This document shows positions 25,243 to 34,700 of a stretch of 64,000 nt of DNA, piece by piece (positions within the stretch are counted from its first letter, which is position 1; each line of letters starts with the position of its first letter). The position numbers were made by a program, and so were the translations under genes. The notes under the pieces were generated by a model, which saw only the letters and a list, made by a program, of their open reading frames with translations, did no database searches and had not been told where the DNA came from. Location of the stretch: positions 1 to 64,000 of the forward strand of contig NZ_JAENIJ010000002.1 in assembly GCF_016595435.1 (NCBI RefSeq), read 5' to 3'. This DNA comes from Luteolibacter pohnpeiensis (GTDB taxonomy: Bacteria > Verrucomicrobiota > Verrucomicrobiia > Verrucomicrobiales > Akkermansiaceae).

Positions 25243-25917
25243 ATGAAAAAAGCCCCCGCCATCATCCCGGCCTTCTGGCTGCTTCTCATCAGCAAGGCGT
25301 CGGCTGGCATGACGACGATCACGCTGACCGATATCGCGCGGGCGCGGATCGATGCGATTTCGTTTTTCATCGTCGGCTATCTGCTCATTTGCTGGTTCGT
25401 AAAGTTGATCTGGAACCAATTGGTCAAATCGTTTCCGGCAATTACGCGCCTGAATTACAAGCAAGCGCTCGGCTTCGTTTTTGTCGTCTCGCTGTTGTTT
25501 TACGTCGTCCTCACGATGATCTCCGGAGCTCGCGAATTGCTCACTCCTGGAGCATGGGAAAAGCAAGGCGCTCGATACCGACTGCGCGAAGGCGAGGCTC
25601 CGTTTCCTGAAAAAGAACAACGTCGAACTTCACTTCGTAGCCTGCAGAAAGCGATTTGGAGTTACGCGGAAAACCATGAAGGTCGCGCTCCAACCAGTCC
25701 GCTGAATTCTGAAATCGACCTGAACCTGTGGCAATTCCCGGGCGGTGGCCTCTACGTGTTGATGCCGGATGTGCTGCCAGGAGTCGGACGAAAAATCCTG
25801 GCCTATGAACCTGCGTCTGCTGGCGGACGGCGCTTCATTCTGCTCTCTGATGGCAGCATCGAGGATCGCTCGGAAAATGTCCTGGCAACCGAAATTCAAG
25901 ATCAGTCAAAGCGATGA
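25243..25917 (+). CDS. Membrane protein with pseudopilin-like C-terminal region
   Basis: 224 residues: an N-terminal hydrophobic segment or signal (IIPAFWLLLISKASAG), two more membrane segments (FFIVGYLLICWFV, ALGFVFVVSLLFYVVL), then a soluble domain. The soluble part starts with RSLQKAIWSYAENHEGRAPTSP and ends with FILLSDGSIEDRSE, a layout resembling the C-terminal half of type II secretion pseudopilins but without the pilin cleavage motif. No family is certain. The next gene overlaps by 4 bp and has the same layout, so they are probably diverged paralogues. Confidence 0.55.
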   Translation: MKKAPAIIPAFWLLLISKASAGMTTITLTDIARARIDAISFFIVGYLLICWFVKLIWNQLVKSFPAITRLNYKQALGFVFVVSLLFYVVLTMISGARELLTPGAWEKQGARYRLREGEAPFPEKEQRRTSLRSLQKAIWSYAENHEGRAPTSPLNSEIDLNLWQFPGGGLYVLMPDVLPGVGRKILAYEPASAGGRRFILLSDGSIEDRSENVLATEIQDQSKR

Positions 25918-26684
25918 AATCGAAAGGAAGTTTGGGCGCCTTGGGAGTTATCGTGATTGTTAAGCTGATTCTTGCTTCCCCGTTGCTTCCACGAAACATC
26001 TACATCTTCGAGCCACCACTGCGTCTGCTCGGTGGCTGGATTGTCCACTCATTCATCGTCCTTCCAATCGCAGCTGCAAAATGGCGGACCATGCTTTTAC
26101 CGGCCTCTTGCCTGATTGTCGCGACTCTCTTTGGCCACGCTGTAGTCCGATCCATTTTACGAAAGAGCTTCACTCCGATTCAGTGGAACTTTCGACAAAC
26201 CACGTCAGTTGTTGCACTGCTTTTGTTCACTAGTAGTGCAGCTATCGCCATTAGCGCGGTCGCCCATCAACTCGTATGGTTGAGCACTCAGGATAAGATC
26301 ACCCAACGATCAGGAAATTCCGAGACTACCGCAGCCCTCAGCATCGCCAAAAACCTTTCCATCGGGATCGATTCGTTTCAGCAAGAAACCGGGCGCCCCC
26401 CAACAACTCTGGAGGAAGTGATCGAATATCTCCAAATGCCCGATGAGCAGTTTCGTATTCGTTTTGATAGTGGACCGAAGGAAGGTTTTTTGATCCTTCC
26501 ACCAGCGAGCACCACCGCCCTAACCACAGAAGCCACTCCTGTGGTCATCTCCCCCGTCCTACCTGAAAGCGGAAAATTCATTGTCGGTTACTCGGACGGC
26601 TCGGCGAATAGTTGGCCTGCTCGGCGTTTTGTGAAATTCCTCCAATCCCGCAAAGCCGCAGCGGCACCACCGGCAAATGACTGA
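25914..26684 (+). CDS. Membrane protein, probable paralogue of its upstream neighbour
   Basis: 256 residues starting within the ATGA overlap of the previous stop. Three or four hydrophobic segments in the first 130 residues are followed by a soluble region with IDSFQQETGRPPTTLEEVIEYL and, near the end, GKFIVGYSDGSANSW. This matches the upstream gene's Gly-Arg-x-Pro and SDGS pattern. Function unknown; translational coupling suggests the two work together. Confidence 0.55.
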   Translation: MKSKGSLGALGVIVIVKLILASPLLPRNIYIFEPPLRLLGGWIVHSFIVLPIAAAKWRTMLLPASCLIVATLFGHAVVRSILRKSFTPIQWNFRQTTSVVALLLFTSSAAIAISAVAHQLVWLSTQDKITQRSGNSETTAALSIAKNLSIGIDSFQQETGRPPTTLEEVIEYLQMPDEQFRIRFDSGPKEGFLILPPASTTALTTEATPVVISPVLPESGKFIVGYSDGSANSWPARRFVKFLQSRKAAAAPPAND

Positions 26685-26970
26685 GCCCCTCGTCAGCTTC
26701 GTGATCCACCTCCTGTTCGGCTTCGCGTTTTTTCTGCGAAGAAATCTGGCCGATATTTCCTGGGATTTTTCCACCTGTGGCGGTGGCTTGATCGCACTGG
26801 CCTTGGCGACCTTTCTAATCCACCGATTTTTCACCCGCGTTGCCGCAAAAGTCCGGCGTTACTGGTGTTTTCGCAGCACCGTCTGCCTGATGATGCTGCT
26901 GCCAGTTTTCTTCGGCATGGCCTTTCTCATTCCAGGCATTCTGCTTCAGTGGAGCCTGTTAGATTGCTGA
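26677..26970 (+). CDS. Small membrane protein
   Basis: 97 residues overlapping the previous gene by 8 bp. Three hydrophobic segments (VSFVIHLLFGFAFFL, GGGLIALALATFLIH, MMLLPVFFGMAFLIPGILL). No family recognised. Third member of the overlapping membrane-protein operon. Confidence 0.45.
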   Translation: MTEPLVSFVIHLLFGFAFFLRRNLADISWDFSTCGGGLIALALATFLIHRFFTRVAAKVRRYWCFRSTVCLMMLLPVFFGMAFLIPGILLQWSLLDC

Positions 26971-27048
26971 AACCTCAGCCGAATTTGCAAGTTTATGTCC
27001 TGATTCCCGCTCGCCGAACGTCGTGATTTCGAACTAACTTCGAAATTG

Positions 27049-27441
27049 ATGAGCGAGCCCGAACCTAAATCCGATTACCTTCTGCTGTTTCGCAACACCG
27101 CCTGGCACCGCGACCTTTCAGCCGAAGAAATCCAGAAAGTCATGACCGATTGGATGGCGTGGTTCGACGGGCTCGTCGCAGACGGCCGCTGCCTCGGTGG
27201 ACAATCACTGGAGCCCGGCGGCCTGGTCTTGAGCGGTGCCAATCGGAGCATCACGGACGGTGCCTACGCGGAATCGAAAGAAGCCGTCGCCGGTTATTTC
27301 ATGCTTCGGGTCAAGGACATCGAGGAAGCCCGCGAAATCGCCGCCAATTGCCCCGGCCTGCCCTACGGATCGATTGTGGAAGTCCGTAAATTGATGGATC
27401 GCTGCACCGCCAGCAAACTCGCCGAAAACCCAAACCGCTAA
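27049..27441 (+). CDS. YCII-related domain protein
   Basis: 130 residues, ATG 27049 (a TTG directly before it is not needed). DYLLLFRNTAWHRDLSAEE opens a YCII/DGPF-type dimeric alpha-beta barrel; GGQSLEPGG and GYFMLRVKDIEEAREIAANCPGL are typical. Family members are found beside AHSA1/SRPBCC genes and sigma factors; here the AHSA1 gene follows after 11 bp. Biochemical function of the family is poorly known. Confidence 0.85.
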   Translation: MSEPEPKSDYLLLFRNTAWHRDLSAEEIQKVMTDWMAWFDGLVADGRCLGGQSLEPGGLVLSGANRSITDGAYAESKEAVAGYFMLRVKDIEEAREIAANCPGLPYGSIVEVRKLMDRCTASKLAENPNR

Positions 27442-27452
27442 CTGACCTCACC

Positions 27453-27917
27453 ATGTCCACCGAATCCGATCGCGAACTGACCCTCACCCGCATCATTGAG
27501 GCTCCACCTGCCAAGCTCTTCCGTTGCTGGACTGAGCCGGAATTGCTCAAACAATGGTTCACGCCCCCGCCATTCAAAACCATCCACGCCGAAGTCGACC
27601 TGCGGCCCGGCGGCTCCAGTCTGATCGTGATGCAGGGCCCCGATGGCGGAAAAATCGAATGCCCGGGCATTTATCTCGAAGTCATCCCGAATGAAAAACT
27701 CGTTTTCACCGATGCCTACCTCTCCGCCTGGGAGCCATCGGCCAAGCCGTTCATGACCGCCATTCTCACCTTCGATGACTTGGGAGATCGGACAAAATAC
27801 ACGGCCCGCGTGCTTCACTGGACTGCCGAAGACCGCAAAGCTCACGAAGAAATGGGCTTTCACCAAGGCTGGGGAGTCGCGACCGATCAATTGGCGGAAC
27901 TTGCCGCCAAACTCTGA
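27453..27917 (+). CDS. AHSA1/SRPBCC-domain protein
   Basis: 154 residues of the Activator of Hsp90 ATPase homologue 1-like family (START/Bet v1 fold with a hydrophobic cavity). Marks: LTRIIEAPPAKLFRCWTEPE, LLKQWFTPPPF, the LRPGGSSLIVM strand and GFHQGWGVATDQLAELA at the end. Co-transcribed with the YCII gene. The ligand is unknown. Confidence 0.87.
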   Translation: MSTESDRELTLTRIIEAPPAKLFRCWTEPELLKQWFTPPPFKTIHAEVDLRPGGSSLIVMQGPDGGKIECPGIYLEVIPNEKLVFTDAYLSAWEPSAKPFMTAILTFDDLGDRTKYTARVLHWTAEDRKAHEEMGFHQGWGVATDQLAELAAKL

Positions 27918-28009
27918 TTTTTCGCGGCTGAATGGATTCCCGGTGAATTCCTTGTGACAAATGCGACTCCGCTTGCACTCCCCGCCGGTCTGCCATACCA
28001 AGTTGCTCC

Positions 28010-28612
28010 ATGAAACGCCGTCTCGCTCTCATCTCCCTGCTCTTGATCCCGCTTTTCGCGTCTTGCGAACCTGCCGCTGAGAAAGAAGCCGCCACCGATG
28101 CACCGGCAAAAGCCAAGGTCCTCATGAAAACCAACATGGGAGACATCGAAATCCAGCTCGACGGCAAGAATGCGCCGATCTCTACCGCAAACTTCCTGAA
28201 GTACGTCGAGAAGAAGCAATACGACGGCACCGTGTTTCACCGCGTGATCGAAAATTTCATGATTCAAGGCGGCGGCTACATCATCAAGGACGGGCGATTT
28301 GCTGAAAAAGCGACGGATGCTCCGATCAAAAATGAAAGCAACAATGGCCTGAAAAACGAGCGCGGCACCATCGCGATGGCCCGCACCAGTGATCCGAACA
28401 GCGCGACTTCGCAGTTTTTCATCAATGTGAAAGACAACCCAAGCCTCAACTATCCCAACAACGGCGGCGGTTACGCAGTTTTCGGCAAGGTCACCAAAGG
28501 CATGAACGTGGTCGATAAAATCCGCGAAGTGGAAACCGGCTCCTTCCCTCCCTTCCCGACCGACGCGCCGCAAAAGCCCGTCATCATCGAGTCGGTTACA
28601 GTGATTAAGTAA
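28010..28612 (+). CDS. Cyclophilin-type peptidyl-prolyl isomerase, lipoprotein
   Basis: 200 residues. A lipobox LLIPLFASC anchors it in the envelope (Cys19); the cyclophilin domain begins at KVLMKTNMGDIEIQL. FHRVIENFMIQGGG and MARTSDPNSATSQFFIN carry the active-site Arg, Phe, Met, Gln and the later Gln-Phe-Phe segment. GGGYAVFGKVTKGMNVVDKI completes the fold. Expected role is folding of exported proteins by isomerising X-Pro bonds. Confidence 0.92.
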   Translation: MKRRLALISLLLIPLFASCEPAAEKEAATDAPAKAKVLMKTNMGDIEIQLDGKNAPISTANFLKYVEKKQYDGTVFHRVIENFMIQGGGYIIKDGRFAEKATDAPIKNESNNGLKNERGTIAMARTSDPNSATSQFFINVKDNPSLNYPNNGGGYAVFGKVTKGMNVVDKIREVETGSFPPFPTDAPQKPVIIESVTVIK

Positions 28613-28653
28613 GGCGTGCTCCGTTTTCCGGCGATTTTTCATCGATCTATCCC

Positions 28654-29400
28654 ATGCAACTCTGGCTCTGTCCCCTCATCGCATTCCTCGCGGGTTCCAT
28701 CCCCTTCGGCCTGCTCATCGCCAAGCTGAAAGGCGTCGACATCCGCCAGCATGGCTCCGGTAACATCGGCGCAACCAACGTGCTGCGGGTCATCGGCAAG
28801 AAATACGGCATCACCTGCCTGATTCTTGATGCGCTGAAGGGATTCATCCCCGTGATGATCGCGATGAACCTGATCCGGATCGAAGGAAAGCATCCGGCGC
28901 TCGTGTTTGATTTTCTGAATCAATTCGCCCTCCACCTTTCTGCGGCGGATCAATTCAAAGGGCAGCTCGTGCACGTGCTCACCGCACTGGCAGCGGTGCT
29001 CGGCCACAATTATTCGCCATGGGTCGGATTCAAAGGCGGCAAAGGCATCGCCACCTCGGCCGGAGTCCTGATCGGTCTCATGCCCCCATTCGGTGTAGTC
29101 CTTCTGTTAATAATCTGGCTGTTGGTTTTCGCCAGTACCCGCTATGTTTCGGTCGCCAGCATCACTGCTGCGGTGGCGCTGCCGGTGATGACCCACCTCG
29201 GTGCCAGATTCCACCACATCGACAACGACAAGAGCCTACCAACCCTCTGGGAAGCAGGAACTTGGAACAAGCCACTGTTTGTATTCACCCTAATCATCGC
29301 CATTCTGGCCGTGTGGAAGCATCGCTCCAACTTGCGCCGCCTGCGCGAAGGCACCGAGAACCGCTTTGAGCCAAAAAAGAAGCAGTCTGCCAATGTCTGA
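28654..29400 (+). CDS. plsY: Glycerol-3-phosphate acyltransferase PlsY
   Basis: A 248-residue integral membrane acyltransferase that transfers acyl from acyl-phosphate to glycerol-3-phosphate, making lysophosphatidic acid. The three family motifs are visible: AGSIPFGLLIAKLKGVDIRQHGSGNIGATNVLR, split over residues 10-45; the cytosolic GHNYSPWVGFKGGKGIATSAG; and later membrane segments. At 248 residues it is longer than the usual 200, owing to an extra loop near residues 70-105. It overlaps gpsA by 8 bp, coupling synthesis of the substrate with its use. Confidence 0.93.
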   Translation: MQLWLCPLIAFLAGSIPFGLLIAKLKGVDIRQHGSGNIGATNVLRVIGKKYGITCLILDALKGFIPVMIAMNLIRIEGKHPALVFDFLNQFALHLSAADQFKGQLVHVLTALAAVLGHNYSPWVGFKGGKGIATSAGVLIGLMPPFGVVLLLIIWLLVFASTRYVSVASITAAVALPVMTHLGARFHHIDNDKSLPTLWEAGTWNKPLFVFTLIIAILAVWKHRSNLRRLREGTENRFEPKKKQSANV

Positions 29401-30403
29401 CGCGCCGTTTTCCTCCGCTGCCATCATCGGTTCCGGCTCTTTCGGCACTGCACTCGCCCTCCTCCTCGCTCCCAAACTGGAGCAGGTTCTGCTCATCGGC
29501 CGCGATGCCGACGTGGCCGAAACCATCAACCGTGAACATCGCAATCCGCGCTATCTCGGCGATATTCCGCTGCCGGAAAATATTCTCGCAGGCACGGAAA
29601 ACCCGGCAGCGATCGGGCATCCTCTGATCGTTTTCGCAGTCCCCACCTCCGTGACCCGGGCGGTAGCGGAAGAACTGGCAAAAGCTGGACTGCCCGAGCA
29701 TGCGATTTTGCTTTCCTGCGCGAAGGGCATCGAACGCTCCACCGGCGAACGCATGTCGGAAATTCTGCGGGAAATCTTTCCCAACAACCCGATTGCGGCA
29801 CTTTCCGGACCGAATCATGCCGAGGAACTCGCCCGTGGCCTCGCTTCCTGCGCAGTCATTGGCTCCGACGATTTCGACCTTGCGGTGCGCCTGCAGGAAG
29901 CCATTACGCTCCCGCATTTCCGCATCTACACCAGTGATGACCTGGCGGGCATGGAGCTCGGCGGAGCGGTGAAAAACGTTTTCGCCATCGCTGCCGGCAT
30001 CGCCCACGGGTTAGGGCTTGGCGACAACGCCGTGGCAGCACTGGTTACCCGCGCCCTTGCGGAAATGACCCGTCTCGGCACCGAGCTGGGCGGGCGCGCG
30101 GAGACTTTCAACGGCCTGTCCGGCATGGGCGACCTGCTGGTCACCTGCTATTCGAATCATTCGCGCAACCACCGCGTCGGCTTTGCGCTCGGCGAAGGCA
30201 AATCACTCGACGAAGCGGTGTCTGTCCTCGGCATGGTTGCGGAAGGCGTGCCCAACACGCTGTCGATCTACGACGCAGCCCGCAAAGCGCATGTCCGCAC
30301 GCCAATCATTGATGCCGTGCATTCCATTCTCTATGGTGGCAAGCCAGCTGCTCAAGCCATGCAAGAACTCCTGACGCGCGATCCGCGCCCGGAACCCGAA
30401 TAA
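29393..30403 (+). CDS. gpsA: NAD(P)H glycerol-3-phosphate dehydrogenase GpsA
   Basis: A 336-residue soluble enzyme reducing dihydroxyacetone phosphate to sn-glycerol-3-phosphate for phospholipid synthesis. Rossmann motif AAIIGSGSFGTALALLLA near the start; ALSGPNHAEELARG; the catalytic Lys in ELGGAVKNVFAIAAGIAHGLGLGDNA; and TFNGLSGMGDLLVTCYS. ATG 29393 overlaps the plsY stop by 8 bp and gives the normal N-terminus. Confidence 0.94.
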   Translation: MSDAPFSSAAIIGSGSFGTALALLLAPKLEQVLLIGRDADVAETINREHRNPRYLGDIPLPENILAGTENPAAIGHPLIVFAVPTSVTRAVAEELAKAGLPEHAILLSCAKGIERSTGERMSEILREIFPNNPIAALSGPNHAEELARGLASCAVIGSDDFDLAVRLQEAITLPHFRIYTSDDLAGMELGGAVKNVFAIAAGIAHGLGLGDNAVAALVTRALAEMTRLGTELGGRAETFNGLSGMGDLLVTCYSNHSRNHRVGFALGEGKSLDEAVSVLGMVAEGVPNTLSIYDAARKAHVRTPIIDAVHSILYGGKPAAQAMQELLTRDPRPEPE

Positions 30404-30412
30404 CAAGCTCCC

Positions 30413-31024
30413 ATGACCACCGCTGTTGCCTCCAATCCCGGCCCCATCCGCCGCCTTTACAACTGGACCATTTCCTGGGCGGATCACCCCGCCGGAACCT
30501 GGGCTTTGTTTCTGATTGCCTTTGCTGAGTCTTCGTTTTTCCCGATTCCTCCAGATGTGCTACTGATCGCACTGTGCTTCGGCGCTCGTCAGAAATGGAT
30601 GAAATACGCCACCGTCTGCACCATCGGCTCGGTGCTTGGAGCAGCTGCCGGTTGGTTCATCGGCTGGGGATTCTGGGCAACGGTCCACCATTGGTTCATC
30701 CCCCATCTCTTCACCCAAGCCCAGTTCGACAAAGTCGGCGGGATGTATGCCAGCAACGCATTTCTCGCGGTGTTCGCAGCTGCCTTCACCCCGATTCCGT
30801 TCAAGGTGTTCACAATCGCCGCCGGGGTTTTCCATGTCAGCATCCCAGTGCTTTTGCTCGGTTCCCTCGTCGGTAGAGCAGGACGGTTTTTCATCGTCGC
30901 TGGCTTGATCCGAATCTTCGGACCTACCGTGAAACCGTTCATTGAAAAGCACCTTGAGTGGTGTTTCCTGATCGGTGGCCTGTTACTGATCGCCGGATTT
31001 GTTTTGATCAAATTCCTCCACTAA
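30413..31024 (+). CDS. YqaA/DedA-type VTT-domain membrane protein
   Basis: 203 residues, membrane-embedded. The re-entrant VTT region is marked by FAESSFFPIPPDVLLIALCFG and later by AAAFTPIPFKVFTIAAGVFHV, the two Pro-rich half-loops typical of DedA/YqaA lipid scramblase-like proteins. It starts 9 bp after gpsA, in a phospholipid operon, which suits a role in lipid transport. Confidence 0.85.
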   Translation: MTTAVASNPGPIRRLYNWTISWADHPAGTWALFLIAFAESSFFPIPPDVLLIALCFGARQKWMKYATVCTIGSVLGAAAGWFIGWGFWATVHHWFIPHLFTQAQFDKVGGMYASNAFLAVFAAAFTPIPFKVFTIAAGVFHVSIPVLLLGSLVGRAGRFFIVAGLIRIFGPTVKPFIEKHLEWCFLIGGLLLIAGFVLIKFLH

Positions 31025-31032
31025 GATTCCTC

Positions 31033-31656
31033 ATGCGCAGCCTGCTTTGTTCCATCGTCCTGATCGCCTCCGCCCATGCCCAGGATGCGGTGCTGCAAAG
31101 TTGGCTGGAACATCAGGCCGAGGTGAAATCGCTGGATGCGACATTCACCCAGGAACGCAAGCTGCCCGCACTGAAAAACCCGGTCGTCACGCCAGGGCGA
31201 ATCAGTTTCCAAAAACCGGACAAGATCCGTTGGCAACTGGGTGAGCCGACCGAAACCCTCGCCGTCTCCGATGGCAAAACGCTGACGATGATCGAGGAAG
31301 CGGACAAAACCGCGCGCCAGATTCCAGCGGATTCGCCACGCGCCGCTCGTTTCACCGCTTTGACTGGCAGTGCCTTCGCCAATCCCACCGCATTCACCGA
31401 TGCCTTCGAAATTGTCGAAAAGCGGGTCACGCTCGGCATTCATCAATACACCTTGAAGCCGAAGGACCGGAAATTCCGCTCGCAGGTTCCGTGGGTTTTT
31501 ATCGACATCGATCCCGAAAAAAACGAGCTGCGCGCTTTCGAACTGGAGCTGAAGGACAAGTCCCGCCTCCGCACCGTTTTTCACAATCCGAAGTTCAATC
31601 AAGTGCTCCCCGATTCGCTCTTCACGCCGGATCTAACCGGCTATTCGGTGAAGTAA
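31033..31656 (+). CDS. lolA: LolA-like outer-membrane lipoprotein carrier
   Basis: 207 residues from ATG 31033 (MRSLLCSIVLIASAHA, signal peptide); the frame extends to 30958 inside the previous gene. The mature part has the LolA/LolB half-barrel pattern: VKSLDATFTQERKLPALKNPV, GRISFQKPDKIRWQL, TLAVSDGKTLTMI. Periplasmic shuttle for lipoproteins, or the related LolA-like carrier of glycolipid loci. Last gene of the plsY operon, 8 bp after the VTT protein. Confidence 0.85.
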   Translation: MRSLLCSIVLIASAHAQDAVLQSWLEHQAEVKSLDATFTQERKLPALKNPVVTPGRISFQKPDKIRWQLGEPTETLAVSDGKTLTMIEEADKTARQIPADSPRAARFTALTGSAFANPTAFTDAFEIVEKRVTLGIHQYTLKPKDRKFRSQVPWVFIDIDPEKNELRAFELELKDKSRLRTVFHNPKFNQVLPDSLFTPDLTGYSVK

Positions 31657-31674
31657 TTTAAAATTACGGGAAAC

Positions 31675-31708
31675 AAAAAAGGGCGCGGATCGTTTCCAAC
31701 CCGCACCC
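31675..31708 (-). terminator. Intrinsic terminator of the GH2 gene
   Basis: On the minus strand 31708-31681 forms a stem of about 10 bp including two G-U pairs that would be mismatches on the plus strand, then six Ts (31675-31680). The hairpin sequence and 8-nt loop are nearly the same as the terminator at 42222-42258. Confidence 0.75.
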
Positions 31709-31735
31709 ATTTTATGGCTTAGAATCGAATTTATC

Positions 31736-34700
31736 TCAGTCCTGATCAGGCGCGCGAAGTCGGAAGAATTGAGCGTTCTGTTGAATCGGCAAGGTGAGTT
31801 CAAACCGATCGCCCACCGTGCTGGCGGCGTCCTCAACCTCTTGCCACGATGAATCGAGGTCGTCATTCTGTTCCAAAATCCAATCCGCTGCCCAAACCGG
31901 CCAGCTGAGGGTGACCGAGGTCGTGTCAGAAACCACGGTCAAATCAGCCATTGGCGCAGAGACACTCGCGACTGCCGAGGGCGATCCTGGCCCCGCCTCG
32001 CTGACTGCCGTGATGCGATAGAACCAAGCCGATCCCGGACTCACGGCTGGGTCGGTAAAACTGGTGCCGATCAAGTCGCTCGCCACCGTGGTGAAAGGTC
32101 CATCCGCACTGGTCGATCTCTCGATCGTATAAGTCAGCGCCTCCACCACTGGGGTCCAGGTAAGTGTCGTGGAATCGTCGCCCATCGAGATCGCCAGATT
32201 CGTGGGAACGCGCGGTGCGACGGCTGGTCCCATGCCCCATTTGTAGGCCAGGGCCGAGTTGAGTGCGGAGCGGTTCGCTTCATCCACCACACCTTCGAAA
32301 ATACGCACTTCCGCGATGTCTCCTGTGAAAAAATTCTCCAAAGTTGGATGAGCTCCCAATGTCAGCATGGAAGGCGAACTCAGCAGCTGTCGCCCAGCCG
32401 TCCCGCTATCCTGCAGAACGCCATCGACATAAAGTTCAATCAATCCCGTGTCGCGAGTCCGTTGAAAGATCGCGATGTGAGGTTGTCCGTCGTTGAAGCC
32501 TTTGGCTGAGGTGAGCGTAACGTCAGGTCTGCCCGTTCCAGCGAGCAAAGTTCCGTCGGCGCGCAGGCTCATGCCAAAATCATCCACCGAATTCGGCATC
32601 TCACCGCTGACCAATCCCGCTCCCGTCCAATACCCGCTGCCAGTTCCGATGCCCTGATTGCTACGGAAAACACAGTAGATTGTGAAATCCTCACTAACGG
32701 GTGACTCGAACTCCAGGTAGTCCGACTCGCTGGCATTGAAATGCACCACGGGCAGCCCGTTGATTTGACTGGTCGCCAAGCTCGGTTGTCGGCCTGCGTT
32801 TGCCTGCACTGCATCCCGACCAAAGCCGGAAAGATCCGTCCAGGATTCCAATTCGCTGCCGTCTGCCAGATCACTGAATTCGTCCGCGCGGAACCAGGTG
32901 ACCAACTCAGGCACCGGACCTTGCGGAATGGATACCATTACCGCGATTTCTTCAGAATCGGCACTGGTTGCATCCGCATTCGCAGCTGCGACACGATAGT
33001 AATACGTTTCCCCATCCACCACTTCAGGGTCGACGACTGCGTTCACCGGCGTGGTAAAATCGAGGTCCTCGTATGGACCACCCGGTGTGCTGGCGCGCTT
33101 GATCAGGTAATGCGTTGCCCCCGGTGAGCTGGCCCATCCGAGCGTTGCGCCGTCCACCCCGCTTGCGGTCACAAAATCTTGTGGGGCGGTCGGAGTTGGA
33201 CGCTGCGGCACGACAAGATCAGTTTGAACCCGAGCAAGGCCGACATCGACGAACTGTCCGCCACTGAGCTGCTGGCAATGCACCGCCAGAACATTATCTC
33301 CATTGGGAATGATCGCCGCACGTGCTTCCGGACTGATTTCTAACAATCCGTAGTCCACCAGGAACCCATCGACATCGGCAGCGAGAACACCATTGATGTA
33401 GATTTCGACATTGTCGTCGAAAAACGCTGTGAATTGAAGCTCGGCGATTTCTTCTTCCGCTAGATCGCCCGGGTTGAAGTGGGTTCGCATCCAAATGTCG
33501 GAAGTCGACCAGGTGGTGCGGGTGTAATCCTCGAGGTTGTAAGGATCACCGGCACCGAATCCTCCAGGTCCGCTATTCCAAGTGGAATCGTCGAAGCCGG
33601 TCTGCGTCCAGGATGCCTGCGGTTGCGACGTCGAATATTGCCAGGTAACGCCGGAGTTCCGTGAGTTTGGCACGACGTCTGTAATGGTTCGTGTCGCGCT
33701 GGCACCCAGCACCGCAGCGCGAATTCGATCCGCGTCCACCTTCCGAACCTTGCGGTCATAGGTCAGGAATCCATTCAGTTCGATTTCGACATCGGTAATC
33801 TCGGTGTAGACCGCGCCGCTCAATCCATGATCGCTGACAAATCCGGTGATGTGGGAACTCATGCGCTCGAAAATGGATGCGAGTTCATCGCCATCGGCAG
33901 CGTCCACGTAGCCCCAGCCATCTGCCCAGGTATGCCCCTCAACTCCAAGGCCAACACCGCCGAATTCACCGCAAACCACGGCCTGCGTTTCGCTAACCGG
34001 GAAGCCAGGATTCGGATAGGTATGCCAGTCTTTGATACTACCGGAGCCGTAGAGGTTCCATCCGCTCGCCTCGTTGACCAGGCGTGATGGATCCAGATCC
34101 TCAACCATCGATACCAGTTCCGGAGTGTTGTGCTGTCCCTGCCCCTCGTTGAATACCACCCAGCTCACGATCGACGGATGATTCCAGTGATTCTCAACCA
34201 TCGTCGTCAGCTCGGATTCGAACTGAGGCTCATCCACCGGTACGGAAACGGTCGTATACGAATTGGCGCTTGGCATGTCCTGCCAGACCATGATGCCTAG
34301 CTTGTCCGCCCAATAATACCAGCGATCCGGCTCGACCTTGATGTGCTTGCGGATCATGTTGAAACCAAGAATCTTCGATTGCTCGATATCCGCCTTGAGC
34401 GCCAGATCCGTGGGTGCGGTGTAGTTTCCATCCGGCCAATACCCTTGGTCGAGCGGGCCATACTGAAAGACAAACTCGTCGTTGAGCAGCATCTTTTGAA
34501 AACCGTCCGATTCGCCCAAACTGATCTTCCTCATGCCGAAATAGCTGCCCACCGAGTCAATCTCACCGCTTCCGTCATGAAGGCTGACCTGCAATTCGTA
34601 GAGAAACGGATCATCCGGTGACCAGAGGTGCGGATCAGTGATCGGAAGATCAATTACGGTGTTCGCCGTACCCGTGGCGCTTGCGACAGAAACACCATCG

